From assembly GCF_002506515.1 (NCBI RefSeq), contig NZ_DAXS01000026.1, forward strand, positions 5,783 through 20,158: DNA of 14,376 nucleotides, read 5' to 3'. Both the position numbers and the translations under genes were made by a program. This DNA comes from Caldivirga sp. UBA161 (GTDB lineage: Archaea > Thermoproteota > Thermoprotei > Thermoproteales > Thermocladiaceae). Below, piece after piece: positions 1 through 6,800 of the stretch (position 1 is the first letter of the stretch; the number at the start of each line of letters is the position of its first letter). The notes beneath the pieces are model-generated. The model made no database searches, was not told the origin of the DNA, and worked only from the letters and a program-made list of their open reading frames with translations.

Positions 1-18
1 GCCTATTATTAGCGAAAG

Positions 19-26
19 CCTTAATT
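19..26 (+). promoter_or_regulatory. TATA-like box for the PaREP1 gene
   Basis: CCTTAATT is centred about 26 nt before position 48 and 30 nt before the ATG at 52. This implies a 5' leader of only about 4 nt. Confidence 0.4.
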
Positions 27-51
27 CACTGTAAACTGTACTCAATAATGA

Positions 52-528
52 ATGCTTCCTGAGAGAATTGGGAAGCCTTGGAGGAATTTAAGGGCTTATA
101 TTGAGGCAAGGAGAATTGAGGCACTGGCAGAGGCTAAACTGGCCATTAGGTTGCTGGCAGAGGGTTATACTAGGAATGCTGCAGGTAAGGCATTTCAAGC
201 CTTTAAATCACTATTAGCTGCCTTAGCTGGTGAAAGGAGAGAGGAGTTGGCTAATGCATTATCTAGAGTGGATAAGTTAATAGCATATATGCCTACATCA
301 GCGATTAGAAGTATTGCTAAGTTACTTGGGTTAGAGGGGGAAGCTATAATCGCCCTTGCTCTTCATCAATACCAGTATAATGGCGTAGACCCTGAGGGAG
401 TCATGAGCGTCTACGCATCTAAGGATGAAGCTATTAAAGACATATGCAGTTTACTTACCAGAATTGCGGAAGCACTTAATGATGAGGAACTTAAGGTTGA
501 GCTCCAGAATACATGCCTGAGACGTTAA
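52..528 (+). CDS. PaREP1 family protein
   Basis: A 158-residue, almost entirely alpha-helical protein. The order of segments resembles the PaREP1 family, which is expanded in Thermoproteales: an N-terminal PW.NL..YIEARR.EAL.EA stretch, then a helix ending in RNAAGKAFQAFKSLLAAL (about residues 41-58), then a helical C-terminal half. Many paralogues per genome are typical. The molecular role is not established; the family has been linked to the HEPN-type helical fold, but I see no clear HEPN RNase motif (R-x4-6-H) here. The ATG at 52 follows a TATA-like element at 19-26. Another ATG at 48 is out of frame and stops after four codons. The gene stands alone, with 287 bp to the next start. Identification rests on recalled family pattern; the molecular function is unknown. 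Confidence 0.8.
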   Translation: MLPERIGKPWRNLRAYIEARRIEALAEAKLAIRLLAEGYTRNAAGKAFQAFKSLLAALAGERREELANALSRVDKLIAYMPTSAIRSIAKLLGLEGEAIIALALHQYQYNGVDPEGVMSVYASKDEAIKDICSLLTRIAEALNDEELKVELQNTCLRR

Positions 529-753
529 GATTATCATATGACCTTATCTATACCTTAACAGGCTCCACCATACCTATGCATTTACCACTACCCAGAAATT
601 ATAATGCCAATAACCCAAGCCGTGGGCAATCATGAAGATTAAGCATTATTATTTCCGCGTGTTGGAATATGCCTATGATACTTACCACAAGGTTTCTGCG
701 GCGTCTTAAATTCATTGATTACGTAGGCGTGTTAATTTTCCATAAACATAATT

Positions 754-761
754 CTTAAATA
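754..761 (+). promoter_or_regulatory. TATA box upstream of the cysteine-synthase-like gene
   Basis: CTTAAATA is centred at about 757. The predicted transcription start near 783-786 coincides with an ATG at 785 rather than with the GTG gene start at 816. The message would therefore have a leader of about 30 nt, unlike most genes in this window. Confidence 0.5.
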
Positions 762-784
762 GTGTTATTAAGCCAGTGGGTTTA

Positions 785-814
785 ATGACTGGGACCAGTA
801 TTTGCATCTGGTAA
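785..814 (+). CDS. Possible nine-codon leader ORF (upstream mini-ORF)
   Basis: ATG at 785 opens a frame encoding MTGTSICIW and ending in TAA at 812-814, one base before the GTG start of the PLP enzyme. The ATG sits where the TATA box at 754-761 would place the transcript's 5' end, so it could be read as a leaderless mini-ORF. It includes one Cys codon ahead of a putative cysteine-forming enzyme. It could be a translational-coupling or attenuating leader, or simply chance; nothing else in the sequence decides this. Confidence 0.25.
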   Translation: MTGTSICIW

Positions 815-815
815 C

Positions 816-1694
816 GTGTTTAGGAGCCTAGAGGAGTTAGTAACTGGAGTTTGGCCGACTCCACTCTTAAGGTTAAACCTGTTTAAGCCGAATAATGTTT
901 GGGCTAAATTGGAGTTCATGAATCCCCTAACGCATAGTATTAAGGATAGGACTGCCCTAGGGCTTATTAAGTCGCTTGGTAATGTTAATAAGGGTGTTAT
1001 TGAGGTTTCCTCAGGTAACTTAGCTGTCGCCCTAGCGTCAATCCTTAGGGCTAGGGGAATTGACTATATTGCCTATGTTCCCTCCGGTTCCCCAAGGTCC
1101 TTTAAAGTCATGCTTAGGCTAATGGGTGTTAAGATTGTTGAACGTGAGGGTAATACGTCAACAATACTACCTGAGGTGATTAATGAGGCTAAGAAGCTGG
1201 ATTTAATTCACCCGAATCAATTCTCGAATCCAGCCAACTACATGATTCACTATAATACCACGGCTAGGGAGATTGATGAACAATGCAGGATAGCGGGCTT
1301 TAAACCAAAGTACATTATTGGTGCCGTTGGGACTGCCGGCCACATGACTGGTATATCAATGTACTTTAAGGAAAAGTATGGTAATGATGTTAAGGTAATT
1401 GCGGTACAGCCATCAGTTAATTCCACAATACCAGGTATTAAGAGGATTAATGGTAATAATCCCTTCAGTGAGTTACTTAAGGTGGATCAAGTCATTGATG
1501 TGTCTAGGGAGCAGGCTTTAATTGGTGTTATGAAGTTGGCTAGGAGTGATGGGTTACTGGTTGGTTTAAGTTCAGGGGCTGTTGCCTACGCTGCAATGGG
1601 CCTTAACCTCAATGATGCAGTCTTAATATTCCCTGATGATGCTTGGAAATATATTGATGAATTAGACAGTGAAATAATGCAGGTAGATCAATGA
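816..1694 (+). CDS. PLP-dependent cysteine synthase-like enzyme (fold type II)
   Basis: A 292-residue fold-type-II PLP enzyme of the CysK/CysM/threonine-synthase superfamily. It would act in the cytosol, replacing the beta-substituent of an activated serine or doing a related elimination. N-terminal PTPLLRL precedes the Schiff-base lysine K43 in SIKDRTA. The asparagine of the substrate loop is N68 in SSGNLAVALA, the phosphate cup is GTAGHMTG (172-179), and the pyridine-nitrogen serine lies in GLSSGA (250-255). The usual TSGNTG and GTGGT loops are altered (L69 for Thr, A174, H176), so the substrate may not be O-acetylserine. It lacks the N-terminal extension of O-phosphoserine sulfhydrylase of the Aeropyrum type. 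Start is GTG at 816; an in-frame TGA at 786 excludes longer versions. Family is certain; the exact reaction is not. Confidence 0.85.
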   Translation: MFRSLEELVTGVWPTPLLRLNLFKPNNVWAKLEFMNPLTHSIKDRTALGLIKSLGNVNKGVIEVSSGNLAVALASILRARGIDYIAYVPSGSPRSFKVMLRLMGVKIVEREGNTSTILPEVINEAKKLDLIHPNQFSNPANYMIHYNTTAREIDEQCRIAGFKPKYIIGAVGTAGHMTGISMYFKEKYGNDVKVIAVQPSVNSTIPGIKRINGNNPFSELLKVDQVIDVSREQALIGVMKLARSDGLLVGLSSGAVAYAAMGLNLNDAVLIFPDDAWKYIDELDSEIMQVDQ

Positions 1695-1730
1695 ATGTAT
1701 TGAGTTACATTAACTATTTAAAATAATTTA

Positions 1731-2039
1731 CTAACCCCCAGGCCTTTGAGTAACCCTACTAACCTTATACTCAATACTCTCACTCTTATCCCTCCTATCA
1801 TCAATCCTAACCACTGAAACAATCCTCTTCACACCCATTTTAACTAGCTCTTCGTGAATATCCTCAAGAAGTGATCCAACATCTCTTAACGATGGTAATT
1901 CCACAACGGTTCCCATGGCGCAGACCTGGTACTTATACCCCCTCCTTGCTATCACTGATACTGCTTGTTTTATTAAATCACCAACACTTGTGGAGCCTGT
2001 ACCTATTGGGTCAACCGCAATCTCAACTATAATAGTCAT
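1731..2039 (-). CDS. MTH1187 family thiamine-binding protein
   Basis: A 102-residue small alpha/beta protein of the MTH1187/YkoF-like (Thiamine_BP, formerly DUF77) family. Members are ferredoxin-like oligomers that bind thiamine or a related ligand. The pattern is visible throughout: IVEIAVDPIGTGSTSVGDL at the N-terminus, the central G.KYQVCAMGTVVE strand pair (about residues 35-48), then an HEELVKMGVKRIVSVVRIDDR strand-helix-strand ending. Length is typical. The role is probably thiamine handling or sensing, but no thiamine biosynthesis gene is adjacent. Start is ATG at 2039 with a TATA box 26 nt upstream, so a leaderless message is expected. It converges on the cysteine-synthase-like gene with a 36-bp gap. 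The family call is strong and the physiology is inferred. Confidence 0.9.
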   Translation of the reverse strand: MTIIVEIAVDPIGTGSTSVGDLIKQAVSVIARRGYKYQVCAMGTVVELPSLRDVGSLLEDIHEELVKMGVKRIVSVVRIDDRRDKSESIEYKVSRVTQRPGG

Positions 2040-2061
2040 ACCTACTGCATCACCAGCCGCT

Positions 2062-2069
2062 TTTAAATT
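2062..2069 (-). promoter_or_regulatory. TATA box for the MTH1187-family gene
   Basis: The minus-strand AATTTAAA core is centred about 26 nt before the ATG at 2039. The spacing indicates a leaderless transcript. Confidence 0.6.
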
Positions 2070-2215
2070 AATTACCCATCTTGCTGACTGCCCCTCACCC
2101 TTGAGTGAGGATTGCTTCTCATTGTTCAGTCCAGCTCGAGTGGCTACGGTTCCAATACTCTACCCTAAATGGATTAAGCCTCCTGTGAATCCTTTAGTGA
2201 ATGAGTAGGGTTAAG

Positions 2216-2223
2216 TTTTAAAC
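2216..2223 (+). promoter_or_regulatory. TATA box for the small zinc finger gene
   Basis: TTTTAAAC is centred about 25 nt before the ATG at 2245, predicting a leaderless transcript. Confidence 0.55.
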
Positions 2224-2244
2224 CACAGGGTTACGTAAGCCTTA

Positions 2245-2460
2245 ATGCAGATAGTGTGTAAGTACTGTGGAAGGACTATGGATAATGCATTAGCCTACTT
2301 CCTTCACTACAGTAGGGAGTGCCAGCAATTACCTAAAACGAGAAGATGCCCAGTCTGTGGGGTTAAGTTTCCAAGCTTTAGGCTATTGAAAATGCACTTA
2401 ATGAATGAGGCCCTTGTTGATAATAGGCATAGGGGTCTCATCATTGCTAAGTTCTCTTAA
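2245..2460 (+). CDS. Small protein with two zinc fingers (C2HC and C2H2-like)
   Basis: A 71-residue basic protein made almost wholly of two zinc-finger-like units. Finger 1 is C5-x2-C8-x12-H21-x4-C26, a classical C2HC spacing with aromatic and hydrophobic positions in between. Finger 2 is C35-x2-C38-x12-H51-x10-H62, where the last His is unusually far away. Such mini-proteins in crenarchaea are presumed DNA- or RNA-binding regulators or protein-contact modules; the target is unknown. ATG at 2245 follows a TATA box at leaderless distance. The 3' end overlaps the convergent PsiE-like gene by 14 bp. It was identified from its motifs and not by recognition of a named orthologue. Confidence 0.85.
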   Translation: MQIVCKYCGRTMDNALAYFLHYSRECQQLPKTRRCPVCGVKFPSFRLLKMHLMNEALVDNRHRGLIIAKFS

Positions 2461-2887
2461 TGGAATCAGCCTTAATGACTAGCCAGTATGATATGGCTAG
2501 TGTTAAAATGGCGGATGATAGTATGATTCCCCTTTGAAGGGTCATGGATTCAATATTAGCGTAATTTATCAGTAGCTCCCTAGCTATAGCTGTTAATACT
2601 ATTGCCATTACCATATCAACAATTATATGCCCCCTCTCCATGTATATTATGAACATATCAATTAACTCCATTGTTAACACGACTAGGAATAATGCTGATA
2701 ATACATTAATAATATTAATATCAGTTAAAGAATTTATATTTATACATATTTTCAATATATCAGTAACAGCAATGTATAGTGAAAGTACGCTAGTAACTCC
2801 AGTAAGTACTATTACTATTACGTAGAGTGATAGATTCGCCATTCTAAGTATCCTCATTAATGATGACTTTAAATCAATCTTGGCCAC
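2447..2887 (-). CDS. PsiE-like (phosphate-starvation-inducible) membrane protein
   Basis: A 146-residue integral membrane protein with four predicted helices (about residues 17-42, 59-83, 88-109 and 120-138). The central signature ELIDMFIIYMERGHIIVD followed by ALTAIARELL-type sequence matches the PsiE family. Archaeal members are common; their transport or regulatory function is undetermined. Start choice: TTG at 2896 is possible, but the TATA box at 2912-2919 predicts transcription beginning near 2889, so GTG at 2887 is preferred. Codon and base use resemble the neighbours. Its 3' end overlaps the zinc finger gene tail-to-tail by 14 bp. No phosphate genes are nearby, so induction by phosphate starvation is not implied. 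Confidence 0.75.
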   Translation of the reverse strand: MAKIDLKSSLMRILRMANLSLYVIVIVLTGVTSVLSLYIAVTDILKICININSLTDINIINVLSALFLVVLTMELIDMFIIYMERGHIIVDMVMAIVLTAIARELLINYANIESMTLQRGIILSSAILTLAISYWLVIKADSIKRT

Positions 2888-2911
2888 TATTATCAACGGG
2901 CCTTAAACTGG

Positions 2912-2919
2912 TTTTTAAA
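2912..2919 (-). promoter_or_regulatory. TATA box for the PsiE-like gene
   Basis: Minus-strand TTTAAAAA, centred about 28 nt before GTG 2887 but only about 20 nt before TTG 2896. It favours the downstream start. Confidence 0.5.
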
Positions 2920-2957
2920 TTCCCCGCTTAACTATGATTGCCCTACTGGTGAAACAA

Positions 2958-2965
2958 TTTAAATA
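2958..2965 (+). promoter_or_regulatory. TATA box for the MEMO-family gene
   Basis: TTTAAATA is centred about 25 nt before the ATG at 2987. It lies only about 40 bp from the oppositely facing TATA of the PsiE-like gene, so this is a compact divergent promoter region. Confidence 0.65.
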
Positions 2966-2986
2966 GCCAAACGCAGTGAGATTAAC

Positions 2987-3835
2987 ATGGTTACTAGGAA
3001 ACCTGCAGTTGCAGGCATGTTTTATGAAGCGAGTAGGGATGGTTTAATTAACCAGATAAAGTGGTCCATTGAGCATGAACTTGGCCCTAAATCAACAATG
3101 AATATTAAGGAGAATAAGCAGTACGTACTCTCAGTAATAGTGCCGCACGCTGGTTACGTGTACTCAGGTCCTGTGGCTGCTCATGCATATATTGAAGTGG
3201 GTAAGTATATTAAACCTAAAGTATTCGTAATAATAGGCCCTAATCACTATGGTGTGGGTTCACCAGCCGCAATAATGACCAGCGGCACCTGGGAGACGCC
3301 GTTAGGGCAAGTGGATATTGACGAGGAGGTGGCTAGGCAGATAAAGGCTAAGGTGAGGGATTTAGCTGAGGATCAAGTGGCCTTTGAGCGTGAGCACTCT
3401 ATTGAGGTTCAAATACCCTTCATACAGTACCTTTTCCCCGGCTCTAAGATAGTACCCATAGTTTTATGGAATCAGACCATTGACTTATCTAGGAGGCTTG
3501 GTTCAGCAATAAGTGATGTTATTGATGGGAGGGCAGGCGAGGTTGTGGTGGTGGCTTCCAGCGACTTAAATCATTATGAGCCTCATGAGGTCACTACGGA
3601 TAAGGATATGAGGGTTATTGAACGTATAATAAACATGGATGAGGAGGGGTTCTACACTGTAATGGATAAGTATGATGTTTCAGTATGCGGCTTTGGTGCA
3701 ATAATGACAGCCATAGTTTACTCAAGGAAGCAGGGTGCTACAGGCGTGAAGTTACTTAAACACGCCACGTCTGGAGACACAAGTGGGTATCTTCTTGAAA
3801 CAGTGGGTTATGCATCAATAGCCTTTTACAAGTGA
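2987..3835 (+). CDS. amrB: MEMO family protein (AmmeMemoRadiSam system protein B)
   Basis: A 282-residue cytosolic protein of the MEMO1 family, related in fold to class III extradiol dioxygenases. It begins with the typical RKPAVAGMFYEA and carries the family's metal and putative active-site residues: H54 in VPHAGYVYSGP, H87 in GPNHYG, H137 in EREHSIEVQ, D193 and H196 in SSDLNHYEPH, and C234 in CGFGA. The C-terminal TSGD.SG and GYASIAF segments are also standard. Length matches archaeal homologues. In many archaea MEMO occurs with AMMECR1 and a radical SAM protein; neither is adjacent here, and the joint function remains unresolved. A leaderless ATG start is supported by the TATA box at 2958. 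It overlaps the convergent peptidase gene by 10 bp. Confidence 0.95.
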   Translation: MVTRKPAVAGMFYEASRDGLINQIKWSIEHELGPKSTMNIKENKQYVLSVIVPHAGYVYSGPVAAHAYIEVGKYIKPKVFVIIGPNHYGVGSPAAIMTSGTWETPLGQVDIDEEVARQIKAKVRDLAEDQVAFEREHSIEVQIPFIQYLFPGSKIVPIVLWNQTIDLSRRLGSAISDVIDGRAGEVVVVASSDLNHYEPHEVTTDKDMRVIERIINMDEEGFYTVMDKYDVSVCGFGAIMTAIVYSRKQGATGVKLLKHATSGDTSGYLLETVGYASIAFYK

Positions 3836-6800
3836 TTATGCTGCCTAGATGCTAAGAACCATGATAATGCCGCTGAGCTTAGGGCAAGAGCCACCAGTAG
3901 TAGAATATCCATGATTAGTAAATTATTATTAAGCCTATTAAATTCACTGTAAATAAGCGTCATGTTCGATGATAACTCATTGGATAATTTACCGATACTA
4001 TTATTAACAAATTGATTAACAGCGTTAAGCCTGTTGTTAAGTGCCAATAGGCCATTCTCAATATTCACGGTTACTGTTACTGATCTTAATAATCCATCAG
4101 CCTGAGTGGCTGTGATAGTTAATTCATATGTGCCATCAGGGTAATTACCAGTATTTAACATGTAAGTGAATGTACCATTACCACTATAGCTGGCTAATTC
4201 ATTACCATTAAGGTAAAGCACCACATTAGATACGTCATTACCCATTACCGTGAAGTTAACCATAACTAAACCCGTTAAATTGGCGTTACTACTGGGGTAA
4301 TTAATCACAATAACCGGTGGTGGTGGGTGGATGTACTTTACCACTGAGTTCTCATTAATATATCTTGAAAACACTAGTGATAATTCATTCACCTTGCTTG
4401 TGAATAGCTCAATGGTACTATTGATGGCATTAATGCTATTAATATTAGATAGCATTACCACTGCGTTTGAGTTAAGTATAGTTATATTGCTGGCATTGCA
4501 ATTAATTAGCGTTACATTACCTATTAATGTATCATTAATTAAAATATCATTAACATATACACCGTTTATTAATGTATCATTAACTAACGCTAAGTGATAG
4601 GCCCTCATATTGTTTATTAATTGCCCACTTATTAATGTATATGGCAATACGTAGAAGGTTGATTGAGTTAATAGGTTACTTGGTGTTGGGAATCCATCAG
4701 CTGAGATTCCAGTGACTAATATGCCGTATGGTGATGAGAAATACATGTTGCCTTCAAGGTAGGTTAAACTGCCTAAGGAGAATTGGGATGGTAAAGTCAC
4801 ATTACCAACCCATAGGTTAAGCTTAGGATTATACCAAAGTGGTGCCTCGAATAATTGGCTTAGGGTTGGGTAAATGCTTGATAATGATATAGGGTACACG
4901 ACGGCTGAGTACATGCCATACTTAACCTCAGTACCATTAGGGTACGTTATGTTGGCATAGATAGTAACCACTTGGCCCTCTGCTGCGTATAGTGATGAAA
5001 CCCTTATCAATGGTTTCGAGTAACCATTGGAGACGTATATTTGAGCGAAGTAAGAGCCTGTGATTGTGGAGTTAAGCGTATATGAATCATATGATGAATT
5101 TAAGGCAATAAGGTAAAAGCCAGGCGTAACATTTTGAGGCACCTTTAAGACCCCATAGTAGGCTCCTACTGATGGATTAAAGTATACGTTCGCCCTACTA
5201 ATAACTTTACCATTGGACCCCATTAGGAAGGCGGTAATGTTGGAGCCGTAAAGAACATTATAGAACACATATGTACCAGTCCCAACTGATTCCTGACCTA
5301 GGTTAAGTGGTGGAATTGGGTAACCCATTATTACCACACTACCCCCTGCTGCAGTTGAACCAGGTTGGGCAACAACTGGTGGGAGGACATACATACTTTG
5401 CATCATTATACCGTTGATGAAGGCTACGAAACCAAAGGCATTAGTTAACCTAATGAGTAAATTACCCATAGGCGCATCACTAGGTAGCTTACCTATGAAT
5501 AAGTACGATGAACTGAAGCCTTGGCTCATAACCTGCGGCCTTAAGGTAACATTACCTACTGGTACATATGAATTATTAACGTAATTGTAGTAATATATGA
5601 GGGCAGTTAGGTTAGTTATGTTGATTGGGAATGAGCCGTAAGTATCCGTTAAATTAACAGCAATCCAGATGCCCAACTTAGAGTACAGCGGCATGAAGGT
5701 GAGTGGTTCAAGGAATTGCGCATAATAACCTGAATACACCGTAGTGAATCCGTATCCAGTCAGGTTATGGTAATTGCCGTAAACCATTACCATTAATATG
5801 CCTGAGGCATTACTTGGAAGAGTTACTGTAGCTGACCAGCCCAGGAATTGGGTGAACCTTAATGGGATAACAGTGACATTACCCCAGGAATCCTCAATTA
5901 CGGCTGAAAAGTTTCCTGAAGTAACTATTTGAGTTGAGTTAACCATTATTGAGGCGCTAATTATAATCTTCTCCCCTGGGTAATACTGCCTCTGCTGGTA
6001 ACCGGAGTAGTTGAATACGTTAACAGTTATTGATAACCCACTCCCGCTTTGATTACTTAAGGCTGAGAAAGCTTCAGCAAAGTAACCTGCATTAATTGTT
6101 CCAAGCCCAGTCACCATATTATAACCATAATGAGCTGCCCACGGTATATTGTAGCCGAATGTAATAGGAACTATTGCCTTACCGTACTCATTAATGTTAT
6201 TGGCAATACTGTATAATACTGGGTTAATTAAGCCGAGGCTTGAGTGAACGTAATCCATTATTAATGTTAATAATCCAGCAAGTAGAGGTGCTGCAGCACT
6301 TGTACCACCCGTTATGAGTAGTGTATTACTTGGCCCAATAATCAGTAGGCCTGGGTAGGGGCTTGCATCCATTGCAATGTCAGGAACCATCCTCCCAAAT
6401 GGGTATGACTCCGGTGTTGCAATACCTAATTGATACCATGGCTTAGGCTCAATAATACTAACACCACCTGTTGATCCACCTAGGTTCTCGTCAAGTGGTA
6501 TGAAGCCGTAGCTGGACCAGGCTGTCTGGTAGTAGGAGCCGTTAGGTAATTGAACGTAGGTTGCTGTACCACCAACAGCGGTTACGTATGGTGATGTTGA
6601 TGGGTAAATAACAGCACCCACAGGTCCATTACTATAACCAGCCCCACCCCCATCGCCACTTGCTGCAGTGAAGGTTATGCCCTCAACACTACCCAGTGCG
6701 TAGTATTCATCAGTTAGGAAGACGTTGAAGTAGAAGACTGGGCCATTAACCATTGAGAGTATTGACTCTGGGAAACCGAAACTTTGGGAAACCACATTCA

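Larger units (their letters stand above)
529..815. other. Intergenic region before the cysteine-synthase-like gene
   Basis: This is the longest gene-free stretch in the window (287 bp). I find no tRNA, no C/D box set and no credible ORF. The last 60 bp carry a TATA-like box (754-761) and a nine-codon open frame (785-814). The middle holds short GC-rich words (ccgc at about 655, gcgg at about 699) that could pair only weakly. I see nothing else to report. Confidence 0.5.

Noticed and set aside
479..520. ATGATGA followed by CTGA near the end of the PaREP1 gene, resembling C and D boxes
   Set aside because: No C' box at the required distance and no clean D' box; the words lie in ordinary coding sequence.
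529..815. Possible split tRNA half or degenerate gene in the longest intergenic region
   Set aside because: No tRNA arm consensus found on either strand; the GC-rich words do not form a good stem, and no frame of convincing length is open.
2093..2110. Hairpin CCTCAC-CCTTGA-GTGAGG between the MTH1187 and zinc finger genes, checked as a tRNA half or guide RNA
   Set aside because: Only a 6-bp stem; no T-arm, D-arm or C/D boxes nearby on either strand. The CTGA and TGAGAA words on the minus strand are not spaced as in a C/D sRNA.
1915..2208. 97-codon plus-strand open frame antisense to the MTH1187-family gene
   Set aside because: Most of it is a shadow of a well-recognised gene; its composition (many Pro, Ser, Thr, Ile) is that of an antisense frame, and no TATA box fits.
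4522..4583. Direct repeats considered as a CRISPR or mobile-element trace
   Set aside because: Only two exact copies, in frame at a 15-codon period within a coding sequence; explained by protein repeat structure.
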